Below are positions 30,601 to 41,382 of a stretch of DNA of 64,000 bases, one piece after another. Where the stretch lies: NCBI GenBank assembly GCA_965230415.1, contig CBDDKZ010000005.1:2914001-2978000 (forward strand). Reading direction: 5' to 3'. The notes beneath the pieces were generated by a model, which was given only the letters and a program-made list of their open reading frames with translations, made no database searches and was not told the origin of the DNA. Within the stretch, counting starts at the first letter, position 1, and the number at the start of each line of letters is the position of its first letter. Source of the stretch: CBDDKZ01 sp965230415 (GTDB lineage: Bacteria > Bacteroidota > Bacteroidia > Cytophagales > JAAEPT01). A program made the translations under genes and the position numbers.

Positions 30601-33600
30601 AAAGAAGCCGGGTTTCCTTACAACAACCAGCCCAATGAATCTTACATGTCTGGTAATGGCACAGGCCTGATCAGTGCATTTGTGAAAGACGGAGTAGAGA
30701 ATACGGAGTTGAGCACGAAAATCGATCAGTTGTTAGATCAGTTAATCGGGAAAGACGATCCTTTATATCCGGGCTCAACGATCACTTGCGAACGTATATA
30801 CCAATGCTTTGGCGAAAGTGAAATGTTGTTACGTGGAAATACCGGTTTGTTTTTTGCCGACAACGACCTCGATCAGGTACCGGTTCCATTGGGGCACTCG
30901 GGAGGTTCCAATGCGCGCTATTACGATTCAGAGTTTGATTACCTGCAAGAAGCTTATGCCTGCCTGGGTTTTGAACATGGGCTTTCGGGAAAATATTATG
31001 TGCTGAAAGAAGGAGTGGATCAGTCAGAACTGTCAGGTGATGAGTTGTTGAATCAGGATTATTTTGAACTATTTACCCAGCGTGTTGATCCGGTGATCGA
31101 TTTTAAGTGGTATAACGAATCTTACGAATTTGCGGTTGATTATAATGATGTGCATGATAATTACCGCGTAGTATGGAACGGCTATGTTCAACTACCGTCG
31201 GATGCTTCGAGTAGTGTGAATTTCAAAATAAATACAAATGCCAATCAGGGGGTTCGGTTTTTGATAGATGCGGATAGAGATGGTGTGTTTGAAAATGAAA
31301 GCGGAACACTGGCAGATTGGCATAACAACGAGCAAGTGGTGGCAATATCGGGTTTAACCGCAAATCAATATTACCGGGTGAAATTAGAATATTATACTAG
31401 CACCACTGAAAATAGGGAAGTGCAATTGCAGTGGGATGCCACCGGTAATATGCAAACCATTCATTTTACCAACTTATTTGCCGATGCTTCTATCGTCGAT
31501 AGTGTAGCTATTTCAAAAGTTCAAGGTGCGACCTATACTGATTATCCGCTGACCGAATATATTTATGTGCCGTCAGTTTCTGATACAATTAATAATTACT
31601 TGGTAAGAAGTTGTGTAGATCCCTTCTTTCATGTGGACTGGGATGCATTTTGGCAGGGAAGTGACGAAAAGGTCCTCGTAGAAGAAGACATAAATGTCCT
31701 GGCGGTTGATAGTTATGAAGAAGCTGTGCTTGGTGTTTACCAATGCAAAAAGGCGATAGTGGAAGGTGATAATATAGTGCCATTCGACACAAGCGTTGCG
31801 ATTGATTTCAGCTTTATCCAGCTAAACCTGCTTCAAATGAAGGCTCGATGCGAAGCACATTGTGAGTCTTCGGGGAGTGATTTTAACGAAGCGATAGCAA
31901 CGTACATCACCGCACAAAATGCCAAGGTAGGTGTTACTTCTAATCCGCAATACCTGACTAACGACCAGGGACAGCTCATTGACTTAAGTGGAAGTGTGAT
32001 CAATCCCGGAGTGCAGCAGCCCGTAAATTTATGGAATTATGAAGGGATAATTGATATAACAGGTGTAGCCTCGTTTCCGGGCGTGGAATTGGGAATAGAC
32101 CCCAATGTAATTGATGATCCAAACAATTGTTATGTGCAGTCTATGATGGCGCAATGCAAAAGTAAGTGTGCTTTAAGTACACAAATTAAATACACAACGA
32201 ATGAATACATCCATAGCTCAAATATCAATCCGGATTGGGGTGGTAATTATGAAAGTTATGAGGAATTGGTGAATAGTGAGGGATACCTAAACCGTATGCG
32301 TGCCGAAAACCAGGATTACGAAGAGGTGATGCATTACATACCTCAGTTCGCTCCATATGTCACCGCTGCTAATGACTTATACAGTGGGTTTCCTGATAGT
32401 ACGGAATTCAAAAAACAGTTGATCGAGCATTTATATGCGCAGCTGAATGAAGGGATCCGTAATCCGCAAAATAACCGTAGTAGTGTATCTCACACCGTTT
32501 ATTCTCAGTTGTTTGGTACAGACGTACCAGTGTTTAGCACAGAAGAGCACTTCATTATGGAACTGATAAAGGAATTTGATTTTAAAGTAGCCGATGTATA
32601 CACCAATGTGTTTTATGATGACAGTCTGAAACATGTAATAGGGCTTAACTTTCAAATAGTAGATTGCAATGAGGGACCAGGGTCAAACAAAGGCGAATTC
32701 TTTGAACTGGATTTACGTGGAAATGGCTGCAAGGTGGAATTGCCTAACCCTTCCTTTATGAGTGTGGAAGAACAGTTATTGACAATCCATTATGACGAAC
32801 GAGATTATTTACACGTATTGTTAGCAGACGAATTAGGTAGCTGTGGTGCCAACATTTTCAGAGGTACCTTTGAACCATATTTGGCTGAAATGACCATGAG
32901 GTTCAGAACGGTAAATAATTCATGGAGTGCGGGCGATCGCATGAATTTTATCCTGGTACATAAGAGCGATCCTTCCAAAACTATTCCTTTAAGTGCAATT
33001 TCCTTAGCATGGAAAGAGGCATATACACAGAGTGATACATTAATTGCACACGATGTATATCACGCACTCAAGGGCTACAATCAGAATATAGAAGTCGTTA
33101 GAGGTTATGAGGCATTTGAAGTAGGTTTGTTATTTTACAAGCAGGACTTCAATCCATTAGATTATGAGTTATTAATAGAACCGGGATCTTTGTTGGCAGA
33201 TGCGTTATCAGGTACCGGATATTCTGTCCTATTTCCTGATGTGAACTACGGAGATCGATCGATGGGAGTTAGTTATTCTGATGGCAAAACTTTATTTGAG
33301 TTACTTCAAACAAGGTTTAGTGACGATGCCTGTGTAGTGCCATTTATTCATCAAGGTTACCCTTATGGGAATTGTCCATTGGGGTATGAAGAGTTCCATT
33401 CGGAAGATATTGTATATACTAAAAACCCTAGTTTTGTCTATGCATCTGAATGTTTGCAGGAAAGCCCAAATACGATTACAAGTGCAGAGACTTGTGAGGG
33501 AACGTATGACTGGGTGGCAAGAGAAGGAGTTATTGAAGTTTCTGAAGGGGCTGGTTTGGGTGTGAATAATGATGGTTTTGATGTATTATATCAGCATTTT

Positions 33601-36600
33601 CAATCGTTGGATTCCAGTGCAGGCTATATTTTTGATTTTGAATTATATTGTGAGTCTGCTGTGACATGCGATTTTGTGGTGTTATTGTCCGATCAGGATT
33701 TATACACTCAAGGTGGAATTAATTCCTTATTTGAACTGGTACGAAAAGAGCGTCTCAATGGAGAATTTCCTCTTTATGATGATGTCAGGCAGAATTTGGA
33801 ACAAAAAGATATCCATGTTGAAGTTTTAGGGTATGAAGAGGACGGTTTAACACCATTCTATGACATTACATTTAGCGCTGGTACGCAAAGAGTGGGGCAA
33901 GCTAACGTAAAAGAAAAAAGAAACTGGTCCCATATTTATGTTACAATAGCTAACTGGGATAATGATACCGCAATATTTGACTTGAGACAAGCACTTATTC
34001 TAAGGACTTCAGGAAACTGTGAAGTATGCACAGCTTGGGAAGAACCGCTCACCTTCATAGAACCGCCACTAGTAGAACCAGAACCTTTTACCTGTGCAGA
34101 AATACAACAGTCCATTGTTGATAACCGCATGGATTTGGCTATTGAAACTTATAAAGAGCAGGCCATTACCGCATTGCAGGAACAGCATCAGCAGCAATGC
34201 CTCTACCATATAGTAGACAGTTTGAATACCGAGTACTTTTTGGATTACCACCACTACACCCTTTATTATTACGACAGAGCGGGCAACCTGGTGAAGACGG
34301 TGCCGCCTGAGGGGGTGATAGTACATGACGATTCCGTGCTTGCTACTATGGATCATCGAGAAGATCCCACAATGTATCCCGAAGTTCACTGGCAACACCA
34401 CTACGAAACCTATTATGACTACAACAACCTGGGGCAAAATATCAAAACTACCACCCCGGACGGAGGTACTACCCGCTTTTGGTACAACGATAACAGCCAG
34501 TTGGTACTTTCGCAGGATGCGGCGCAACGCGCTCATAAAAGTTTGGTCAATTACAACGATGAAGACCACTTATGGTTGACTCCGAAGTATTCTTTCATGC
34601 TTTATGACTATTTGGGTAGAATCGTTGAAGCCGGTGAAATGTTAGTTCAACCTGCTTATTATGCCATTTTAAATGCAGGTGGCGTAGATCCATATGCAAA
34701 CCCAACAACTATGGCAGATATGGAAGCGGGCTTAAAAACAGCATTTAATAACGGATCCAGGCCAGGGTCAAATCCTTCTCGTATCTATAATTATTCTGAA
34801 GTTACAAAAACAACTTATACAGAAAAGCAAAGTATTAGTTACAAAGGCCAGACCCAACAACATACGCGTAACCGCATCACCAAAGTAGCACGCGATGTGG
34901 ATGATGACTGGTCTACTCTCAACGATCAATATGTTACTTATTACAGCTACGATCCGCATGGTAATGTGGAATGGTTAATTTGCGAAATACCTAACCTGGG
35001 AAGGAAATCGCTCCGTTACGAATACGATCTGGTGAGTGGAAATGTAAACAAATTGTACTACCAGGAAAATCAAGCCGATCAGTTTATTTACCGCTACGAA
35101 TACGATGCCGATAACCGCATTTTAGCGGTCTTTACCTCAACGGACGATTACCTGTGGACAAAAGAAGCCTCATACCAATTCTATGACCACGGTCCTTTGG
35201 CGCGAACTGAAGTAGGACACGACAATATTCAGGGTTGCGACTATGTTTACACCATAGAGGGGTATTTGAAGTCAATCAACCAGGCCGATCTGGTTCCGGA
35301 ACACGATCCTGGTGCTGATAGCTGGTCTGACGGGCAGCACTTCTTAAATGATGAGTTTGCGATGGAGTTGGGTTATTATACCGGTGATTACGGACGATCA
35401 GGAACAAATATAGGAGCAGATAACGCAGCAAGTCCGTATTCATTGAGCAGCTCGCTGTATAACGGCAATATCAGCTATTGGATGAGCAATACACGAGCAG
35501 GTCAGGATCCTGCGAAAGTGGGTAATGCCTTTGGTTTAAGCACCCGCGTGTTCCGTTATGATCAATTGAACCGCTTGCGAAAATCAGACTTTATTGTCTG
35601 GGATAATGGGAACTGGAACAATGTATCAGACTACGATGAAACCTTTGCATACGACCGCAACGGGAATTTGAAAGAAGTAACGCGCCATGGTTTTGGTACA
35701 CAGGGCATAATAGATCGACTTTCTTACAGTTATGATTACCAGGATACTTTTGGCAAACCCAACAATCGCCTGAGCAAAGTGGTTGACAGTATTGGCGCAC
35801 ATGAAGCTATGGGCGATTTAGGTGAGTTGCCGGAAGAAATTGCGGGTTCGCTGAAGGCAGCTCGTAATGCTCAAAAAGATGCCAATTACGTTTACGATGC
35901 CGAAGGTAACCTGATCAAGGACGTCACCGAGAAATTGACCATTGATTGGAATGTATTGAATAAAGTAGCGACTGTACATAAATTTGAATATGCGGATGCC
36001 AATGACAGCCTGATTAATGAATTGGAAACCATTACTTTTGAGTACGATGCTTCAGGCAACCGGGTGGCTAAAAACGTGCATCACGCAGCAACGGGAAGCA
36101 CGAAACGCACTTTTTACGTGCGTGATGCTTCGGGAAATACACTGGCTACGTACGAACAGCAATCAAACGGTGGTCAACTGGTTACCACACTGGTAGAGCA
36201 GGGGATTTATGGTTCAGACCGTCTTGGGCTATATACGCCAAACCTGATAGTGGATGTAAAGGATGTCAGTCAAACCGAAACCGTATACCCACTACCATCT
36301 ACAGACTTTGCCATGTCATCAACGTTGATTTCTTCTGGTGAGCAGTTACATGAGCTCATCGAAACAGAAAATGGGAATTATGTAAGCCCTGCTGTTTACG
36401 AAGTGGGAGATGGTAACGAGATTAGCACTGTAGCCAATATGGTAGATTCCAGAGATAATACTATTTTATCGGCTATTGCTGTCACTGATGCCAACGGTAC
36501 CTACTTACAGCTACTCAACGGAAGGTTTGAAACAATTGATTTGGGTGACCCCCACCGCCCTGAGTTGGCGACTTTGAAGTCTAGTGATAACGCGGCCATT

Positions 36601-39600
36601 TATATTGTGCCGGTTCCCGGTAGTCTTGATCGTTATATGGTTTTATATCCGCAGGGCAATGGAACTAACTACGGTACCTGGAATTATATTCAGGTCGACT
36701 TACGTGCCGGTGAAGGAGATGGTGCCGTGGTAGACGAGGTACATAAGTTAGTAGCCAATGAAAATGCCGTAAATATGCATTTAGGTAACAACCTTACTTA
36801 CGTCACTTTCGATAATGGAACGCGCTTCTATGGTCACCTGCAAGATGGAGATACACTCCAAATTTATAAGTTTGAACTGACTCGCGATGGTTTTACCTAT
36901 CCTCAGCTGGTAACTACTTACGATTATTCAAGCCAAAGCCCCACTACCAATGAGTTGCCGGGTGCGCAGTCGAGTATTACACTTTCTAATGATGCAGAGG
37001 AACTATTCTTGGCTGCATTGTGTCAAAACACGGATCAGATGATTGTGGGTGATGCACCCAATTTATATAGGTGGGATGTGGATGTAGTTACAGGGAAACT
37101 CATTTCAAATCCCAGAGAGCATCGAATGGATGGCGTGCCACTTTCTGTGGTAGTTGACAGAGGTAATACCACTTTTTGGGTGGTGTCAAAAGATCCTCAA
37201 AGCGATGCCATGTCTATAAAGGGTTGGTCGTTCTTCCACCCATACGGCATTGATGATTTGACAGCTTATGACAACCCGGATAATTTCAGGCAGGGTCTTT
37301 TGCGTCAAACTTCGATAGAAATTTTGGTGGGCAATTTGCAGGCAAGTACAATTGATCAGATAGGATCGGGTTTAGGTGGTAATTTTTATGATAGCGATGT
37401 GATTGATTTTAATGATCATGCCATTACAAGTACCATTAGTTCGGGCTTTTCTCCTCAGTGGCTAAAAGTGAATAAACGCATGTTGTCAGCTCACGACAAA
37501 GAAATTGTACAGACCGGACTCAACAACTGGATTGTTGCAACCAATGGCGTTGATGATGAACAAAAACCTTTTGAATTGAATTTTGACGGCGCTGTTGGAA
37601 AGGTGAATGAGGCGGGTGAATTCCCATATTATGTAAACTTACATACCAACATAGCAGTGGCCGAAGATAGATCAGGCGAAGCGGTATATAAGTTTATGGT
37701 GACGGGTATCGAAAAAGATACGCAGCTAACAGTAGCTCAGAACACAGGCATGGGAGAACTAGCATTCATAGACGATGCGCGTAATTATCACTTCTACACA
37801 CGTATTGGTAACCTGCAATATCAACATGCGGAAGATCGATTGATTACCTATTCAGGTCACGGAGCTTTAAGTCGCGTGCTTACGGCTAATATCGATGATT
37901 ATAACGGTTCGGGCTCAGAGATTATAGACTTGGTCTACAACACTGATGGTAGTTTCCAAATGAAAGTGAATGCACCGGATAATGAGCTGGACGAATTTAA
38001 TCACCGTAGCTCTTTTAGTGGTTTTGATGCAGATGGTGCTGCTAACTCAGCAGATGTGGTTAAAGTGTTTTTCGGAAATCCATATGTTAGTAATGCGCTT
38101 GAAGATATGTTTATATTCACCAGTGAACGTTTTGGTGATGAATACCTGCAACGCTTTTATTATGTAGAGAACAATGATAATGGTACATTCGATTATGCTA
38201 ATAAAACAACACTTATTACGTGGGATACCAGAAACCAGTCATTTATCCAGCACCTAAATGAAGATTTTCAACCTTTGTTTATTCAGAATTTCCGCTCGGG
38301 TTACCTGTGTGTGGCCTATTACGAAGGGGAAAACAAAGGGCGCATTTTCTTTGATCAGGTATCGACGCATCCTGTAGGTGGTGGACTTAACTTCGAATCG
38401 TTGGATGATTTGTTTGGAGCGAATAAGCAGTTGTTGGTGGATATGGAAGCACAGGGTTCAGATCCTCAGTGTGAATTTATGTTACAGGATATGAATGAGG
38501 ATGGTTTGGAAGATATCGTCTTATACCGGGGTAATGGAAATATAAATGTAAGGTATAGGGTTCCCAATCAGGTCGGGTTGCAGTTTTCAGAAGTCGTGAG
38601 TTATTCTATTGCGAGTGACTTAAATGGAGTAGATTTCATTAATGACAGACATGTCATTGCAGGAGACTTTCTGCAATTTCAGGAAGGAACAGCTGTAAAC
38701 TCAGTAGACATCGCTAAAGTAGAAGGGACGATTTTAGAGGTCGAAAACGAAACAAATGGTGTGATCGTGAAGTATTTTGACAATACAAATCTGACACATA
38801 ACAACGCGGGGTGGGATGCTGATAAGGCTTATTACCAAAATTTAGTGCCGACGATTAATTCCCGAGACTTGTCAAACGATGGTTGGATGCCGGGAGCGCA
38901 GCCACCATTGCTGGAAGGACGCGGTGCTTCAAATTACAGTGTGCAGTACCTGGCCAAATTGAATACTAATGTGGCTGGAGCGCACTTCTTTAAATTGTTG
39001 TATAGTGGAGCGGTAATATTAAAAATCGACGGGCAGGAAATTGTGAATACGGCTAGTGGTATTGAAATAGAACAAATGGCACTGCTGGAACCGGGTTTGC
39101 ATGATTTGGAGCTGATTCTGAATAAGACAGGCAACGATACGTATGTTGAGCTACAATGGAAAGAACCGGGGACAGGTGAATTTGTCTTGATACCAAATGA
39201 ACGATTGGTTACTACTACAAACGACTGGCAAGATAAATACGAAAATTATCCCTTATTGACTAATGCTTCGGGTAGTGCTATCCTCGATGGGCAATACCGC
39301 ATCGATGCCGATAAAGAAAGTGAATCTGCATTCATTGAATTGCGCGACGGTAAATATGCCCTTGTATACGGTAAAGGAAATTACCTGTATTACAGCATGC
39401 TCGATCATGAAGAGCAAGATTTGTTTGAAGAGATCAATGAACAACTCGGTTTTTCTTTGGGAACCTCACATAGCGAAGGGAAGTACCGACTGGCGGTATA
39501 CAACGACCTGGTAAATGGTGTGAACAAATGTTTTGCTTTAAAAATCAACAGTGGTAATCAAGCTTCATTTGTAAGTGTAGTATTTGACGAAAACGGGCTG

Positions 39601-41382
39601 GTGCCCGTAGATGAAACACAGGACGGGGCCGTTTTGAAGGTGTTTCAAGATGTTTCTGAGGTAGCCGGTATCGCTATCAACAAAACCGGAGATAAAATGG
39701 CCTTATGCCTGCGTTTGACAAATGACAGTGAAACAGATTATGCCTTCTACGAATACGATTTGGTAGATGGAGCAGTGATCGTGTCGAGTGAGCAGGAGGT
39801 GAAATTGGATCCGATATTGGACAATGGTGATGTGAATTACGTAACAAGCATCGATTATGGAGGCGGTGTTGACTATGGAAAGCTACATTTTTTACATTAT
39901 AACAAAACGGAAGAAAACCGCATCATGCGCACTTTGGACTTTACGAATCAAAGTATATTGAGTATAAGTAGTTCATCGGACTTGTCATCTGTAATTAAAA
40001 CAGGTGCAGACGGGCGCCTTTACTTTTCAAGAGACGGCGATTTATTTTCATTTGAACGTTATGGTAATCCATCGTTTGAGTTGTATGATCAAGATAGAAT
40101 CGGTACCTTTGCTTTACCGGTGCAACCGTGGAAGCGTTACTACCCCGTGCAGGAAGATCCGGGTATCACCTTTGTGAGCAGTGAGCGGGTAGTAGGCAAG
40201 CGCATTTACGAGTTGAAAGATCACCTGGGTAACGTGCGGGTTACTTTGAAGGACCTGCGTTTGACAAGTTGGAACAGCGGAATAGTGAGTCCTAGTGAGG
40301 TTGCAGGATATGTGTTGGGCGTCGATGATTATTATGCATTTGGCTGGGGTATGCCCGGACGTTCCTACTCTAAAAAAGACGATTACAGGTATGGTTTTAA
40401 TGGAAAAGAACGCGATCCCGAATGGAAAGCCGGAGCCATCTACGACTACGGTTTTAGAATCTATGATCCACGAATTTCCAAATTTTTATCTGTTGATCCG
40501 TTGGCACCTGATTATCCTTGGTATACTCCTTATCAATTTGCTGGTAATAAACCAATAATGGCAATAGATCTAGATGGTTTAGAAGAGTTGATAGTAATAG
40601 AAGCACCAGCGGTAATGAAGGCTATAGATGGCTATATTAAGAAAGGTGATCATTCGTCTGTTAAGGGAGCTTACAATTATGCTAGTACTCATGAATGGCA
40701 AGATGATAAAGGAAATCCTTCAACTTGGTATCAAAACGAAAATTCAACTCACCGAATACCTACTTCATATTCAGCATGGTTTGATTATCAAAGACAAACC
40801 TTACCAGAGAGTAGAACTGGCTCTGAATACATGTCTTTGCTTCAGGAATATGGAGATATAAAGAAAGGCGGCGGTTGGGTCGAGTTTATGTATCATGATC
40901 TTGATATGAATGGAGGAAAGGGCGGTTATCGGTCGATCGGTGTAACGCCAAAGGCTCTCTTTATGTTAGATCCTATGAAGAGAATTTCTGGTAGAGAATT
41001 GGACCGTGTTGACCCTTATGATGGAGAAATTGATTATACTGAGAGAACACCCAAAACTACATGGAAAGAAGATATGAAAACTATATCTGATAATCATACC
41101 GATATACCATATCCAATTACAATTTATAATCACAGTGTTACTTACTATAATTCTAAGTATAAAAAGGAAGTGTTTAAACGTCTAAAAAGTCTGGGGCCTA
41201 ATTCAATATTTCAGACCCCTATTACTGAAAAGTCTGTAGATGGTGGTTTACCAATACGTGTTGGAACAGCTACGTTTATTTATACATTAGATAAAAAGGG
41301 TAATGATAAATTCCAGTATATTGAAGAACCATATGATCCTTATCGAACTGAAAATAATGGTGGGAAATCTAATAAGACTTAG
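27649..41382 (+). CDS. Giant RHS protein with C-terminal toxin tip (component 2, 4,577 aa)
   Basis: Signal peptide within residues 5-32 (start may be ATG at 27649 or 27661). Residues ~33-65 carry a WTGAS..YW..A.NW..G..P motif of surface beta-helix proteins. PA14-like domains lie at ~1110-1277 and ~3707-3854. RHS/YD repeats run from ~2203 (YTLYYYDRAGNLVKTVPPEG) to ~2866 (YGSDRLGLY). About 1,318 residues follow with propeller-like strands and FG-GAP/VCBS-like motifs (DMNEDGLEDIVLYRGNGN, ~3613). The RHS core resumes at ~4185: IYELKDHLGNVRVTLKDL ... YDYGFRIYDPRISKFLSVDP, then FAGNKPIMAIDLDG. After ~4310 comes a 267-aa AT-rich tip with no recognised family, the place where polymorphic toxins vary. 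It should be a secreted contact-dependent or released toxin. A 26-bp overlap with the downstream lipoprotein gene supports a toxin-immunity pair. Confidence 0.82.
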   Translation: MIENMKSRNPIIKRIGLSLSLFILAVFSVSAADVLWTGASGDHYWHTAANWQGNQVPGKDDRAVFRGAVSNIDCYLFQQVIVGGLLIEADFQGELYQAGGDCHDLSNPNEQAAIYIGPQNLEIQAGTFHGGNGEIIYFGDLLISGGYIQSCQSDMINANTLGLHWNEFNLGLEILEDPCNQISEQLHYNWSDIGFGCAFAHLITPAIYGDYQRVSLRERWIEITFSTGDLHDLYHDETFDWGKPLSLNLRAVNENDEVLKTYKLDFELNKDKALQQILINYAGLGEEVSAFYVAGRDYESGAVEANGQGYTMALIESQVKLNFRFNDNYRYDVVDNGRSAIQIPASNLKTTLVGSKSSKAQFSWLLPQPDAQQFEYYDLQLLKLEPYMFHSASANIQAQLDWTKAASYEVRDQNFNNPANDTVKYEMTLAKGTGFYVWRVRPIGNYYEGGKGDFRNYGQWSAITANNSLYTASGEHDVIESYNSSQHLNEALQVMGDVFYYTQFDEQHNWIYNKVLTEGAKQAETMTFANGLSQVEQTQTHLFSQKSVLATQNAYDYSGRPAISSLPAPIGSDELGFDAHLLVPQGQSTSLVASDFDTLEVDFVPVLDATGVDKVNSYYSDANNDNLSYKGSLIPDAGGYPYVRNLFYADPTGRTKKSAGPGSVMRLKSGAEGKNTTTLFGATQQNELDRLFGNEAPLAATVVKTITIDPNGVMSIAYMNKKGEVLATCLSNAKQPDNLEPVEDSPDTTSPFFAKTDYSTPLFYEEDLVMYTQTVINVEDVLTPYKLEYALYPQNFTFEDSCIAPEICETCDYEVTISIHGESDPLTMGDNLRFKQVFEGGACVEPIEREFDFNNTTEQQVSSVNMINYTSGTPGATEITFPVTGRYVISKKVRVINSELDSAQQLITDHIAALQLSFDSVYVDATDYNSIDHPFKDLLDCIGYEHPDFEDWNCNDLPICDENGGFSDDEMYDFYLDIIESNINKEAGFPYNNQPNESYMSGNGTGLISAFVKDGVENTELSTKIDQLLDQLIGKDDPLYPGSTITCERIYQCFGESEMLLRGNTGLFFADNDLDQVPVPLGHSGGSNARYYDSEFDYLQEAYACLGFEHGLSGKYYVLKEGVDQSELSGDELLNQDYFELFTQRVDPVIDFKWYNESYEFAVDYNDVHDNYRVVWNGYVQLPSDASSSVNFKINTNANQGVRFLIDADRDGVFENESGTLADWHNNEQVVAISGLTANQYYRVKLEYYTSTTENREVQLQWDATGNMQTIHFTNLFADASIVDSVAISKVQGATYTDYPLTEYIYVPSVSDTINNYLVRSCVDPFFHVDWDAFWQGSDEKVLVEEDINVLAVDSYEEAVLGVYQCKKAIVEGDNIVPFDTSVAIDFSFIQLNLLQMKARCEAHCESSGSDFNEAIATYITAQNAKVGVTSNPQYLTNDQGQLIDLSGSVINPGVQQPVNLWNYEGIIDITGVASFPGVELGIDPNVIDDPNNCYVQSMMAQCKSKCALSTQIKYTTNEYIHSSNINPDWGGNYESYEELVNSEGYLNRMRAENQDYEEVMHYIPQFAPYVTAANDLYSGFPDSTEFKKQLIEHLYAQLNEGIRNPQNNRSSVSHTVYSQLFGTDVPVFSTEEHFIMELIKEFDFKVADVYTNVFYDDSLKHVIGLNFQIVDCNEGPGSNKGEFFELDLRGNGCKVELPNPSFMSVEEQLLTIHYDERDYLHVLLADELGSCGANIFRGTFEPYLAEMTMRFRTVNNSWSAGDRMNFILVHKSDPSKTIPLSAISLAWKEAYTQSDTLIAHDVYHALKGYNQNIEVVRGYEAFEVGLLFYKQDFNPLDYELLIEPGSLLADALSGTGYSVLFPDVNYGDRSMGVSYSDGKTLFELLQTRFSDDACVVPFIHQGYPYGNCPLGYEEFHSEDIVYTKNPSFVYASECLQESPNTITSAETCEGTYDWVAREGVIEVSEGAGLGVNNDGFDVLYQHFQSLDSSAGYIFDFELYCESAVTCDFVVLLSDQDLYTQGGINSLFELVRKERLNGEFPLYDDVRQNLEQKDIHVEVLGYEEDGLTPFYDITFSAGTQRVGQANVKEKRNWSHIYVTIANWDNDTAIFDLRQALILRTSGNCEVCTAWEEPLTFIEPPLVEPEPFTCAEIQQSIVDNRMDLAIETYKEQAITALQEQHQQQCLYHIVDSLNTEYFLDYHHYTLYYYDRAGNLVKTVPPEGVIVHDDSVLATMDHREDPTMYPEVHWQHHYETYYDYNNLGQNIKTTTPDGGTTRFWYNDNSQLVLSQDAAQRAHKSLVNYNDEDHLWLTPKYSFMLYDYLGRIVEAGEMLVQPAYYAILNAGGVDPYANPTTMADMEAGLKTAFNNGSRPGSNPSRIYNYSEVTKTTYTEKQSISYKGQTQQHTRNRITKVARDVDDDWSTLNDQYVTYYSYDPHGNVEWLICEIPNLGRKSLRYEYDLVSGNVNKLYYQENQADQFIYRYEYDADNRILAVFTSTDDYLWTKEASYQFYDHGPLARTEVGHDNIQGCDYVYTIEGYLKSINQADLVPEHDPGADSWSDGQHFLNDEFAMELGYYTGDYGRSGTNIGADNAASPYSLSSSLYNGNISYWMSNTRAGQDPAKVGNAFGLSTRVFRYDQLNRLRKSDFIVWDNGNWNNVSDYDETFAYDRNGNLKEVTRHGFGTQGIIDRLSYSYDYQDTFGKPNNRLSKVVDSIGAHEAMGDLGELPEEIAGSLKAARNAQKDANYVYDAEGNLIKDVTEKLTIDWNVLNKVATVHKFEYADANDSLINELETITFEYDASGNRVAKNVHHAATGSTKRTFYVRDASGNTLATYEQQSNGGQLVTTLVEQGIYGSDRLGLYTPNLIVDVKDVSQTETVYPLPSTDFAMSSTLISSGEQLHELIETENGNYVSPAVYEVGDGNEISTVANMVDSRDNTILSAIAVTDANGTYLQLLNGRFETIDLGDPHRPELATLKSSDNAAIYIVPVPGSLDRYMVLYPQGNGTNYGTWNYIQVDLRAGEGDGAVVDEVHKLVANENAVNMHLGNNLTYVTFDNGTRFYGHLQDGDTLQIYKFELTRDGFTYPQLVTTYDYSSQSPTTNELPGAQSSITLSNDAEELFLAALCQNTDQMIVGDAPNLYRWDVDVVTGKLISNPREHRMDGVPLSVVVDRGNTTFWVVSKDPQSDAMSIKGWSFFHPYGIDDLTAYDNPDNFRQGLLRQTSIEILVGNLQASTIDQIGSGLGGNFYDSDVIDFNDHAITSTISSGFSPQWLKVNKRMLSAHDKEIVQTGLNNWIVATNGVDDEQKPFELNFDGAVGKVNEAGEFPYYVNLHTNIAVAEDRSGEAVYKFMVTGIEKDTQLTVAQNTGMGELAFIDDARNYHFYTRIGNLQYQHAEDRLITYSGHGALSRVLTANIDDYNGSGSEIIDLVYNTDGSFQMKVNAPDNELDEFNHRSSFSGFDADGAANSADVVKVFFGNPYVSNALEDMFIFTSERFGDEYLQRFYYVENNDNGTFDYANKTTLITWDTRNQSFIQHLNEDFQPLFIQNFRSGYLCVAYYEGENKGRIFFDQVSTHPVGGGLNFESLDDLFGANKQLLVDMEAQGSDPQCEFMLQDMNEDGLEDIVLYRGNGNINVRYRVPNQVGLQFSEVVSYSIASDLNGVDFINDRHVIAGDFLQFQEGTAVNSVDIAKVEGTILEVENETNGVIVKYFDNTNLTHNNAGWDADKAYYQNLVPTINSRDLSNDGWMPGAQPPLLEGRGASNYSVQYLAKLNTNVAGAHFFKLLYSGAVILKIDGQEIVNTASGIEIEQMALLEPGLHDLELILNKTGNDTYVELQWKEPGTGEFVLIPNERLVTTTNDWQDKYENYPLLTNASGSAILDGQYRIDADKESESAFIELRDGKYALVYGKGNYLYYSMLDHEEQDLFEEINEQLGFSLGTSHSEGKYRLAVYNDLVNGVNKCFALKINSGNQASFVSVVFDENGLVPVDETQDGAVLKVFQDVSEVAGIAINKTGDKMALCLRLTNDSETDYAFYEYDLVDGAVIVSSEQEVKLDPILDNGDVNYVTSIDYGGGVDYGKLHFLHYNKTEENRIMRTLDFTNQSILSISSSSDLSSVIKTGADGRLYFSRDGDLFSFERYGNPSFELYDQDRIGTFALPVQPWKRYYPVQEDPGITFVSSERVVGKRIYELKDHLGNVRVTLKDLRLTSWNSGIVSPSEVAGYVLGVDDYYAFGWGMPGRSYSKKDDYRYGFNGKERDPEWKAGAIYDYGFRIYDPRISKFLSVDPLAPDYPWYTPYQFAGNKPIMAIDLDGLEELIVIEAPAVMKAIDGYIKKGDHSSVKGAYNYASTHEWQDDKGNPSTWYQNENSTHRIPTSYSAWFDYQRQTLPESRTGSEYMSLLQEYGDIKKGGGWVEFMYHDLDMNGGKGGYRSIGVTPKALFMLDPMKRISGRELDRVDPYDGEIDYTERTPKTTWKEDMKTISDNHTDIPYPITIYNHSVTYYNSKYKKEVFKRLKSLGPNSIFQTPITEKSVDGGLPIRVGTATFIYTLDKKGNDKFQYIEEPYDPYRTENNGGKSNKT

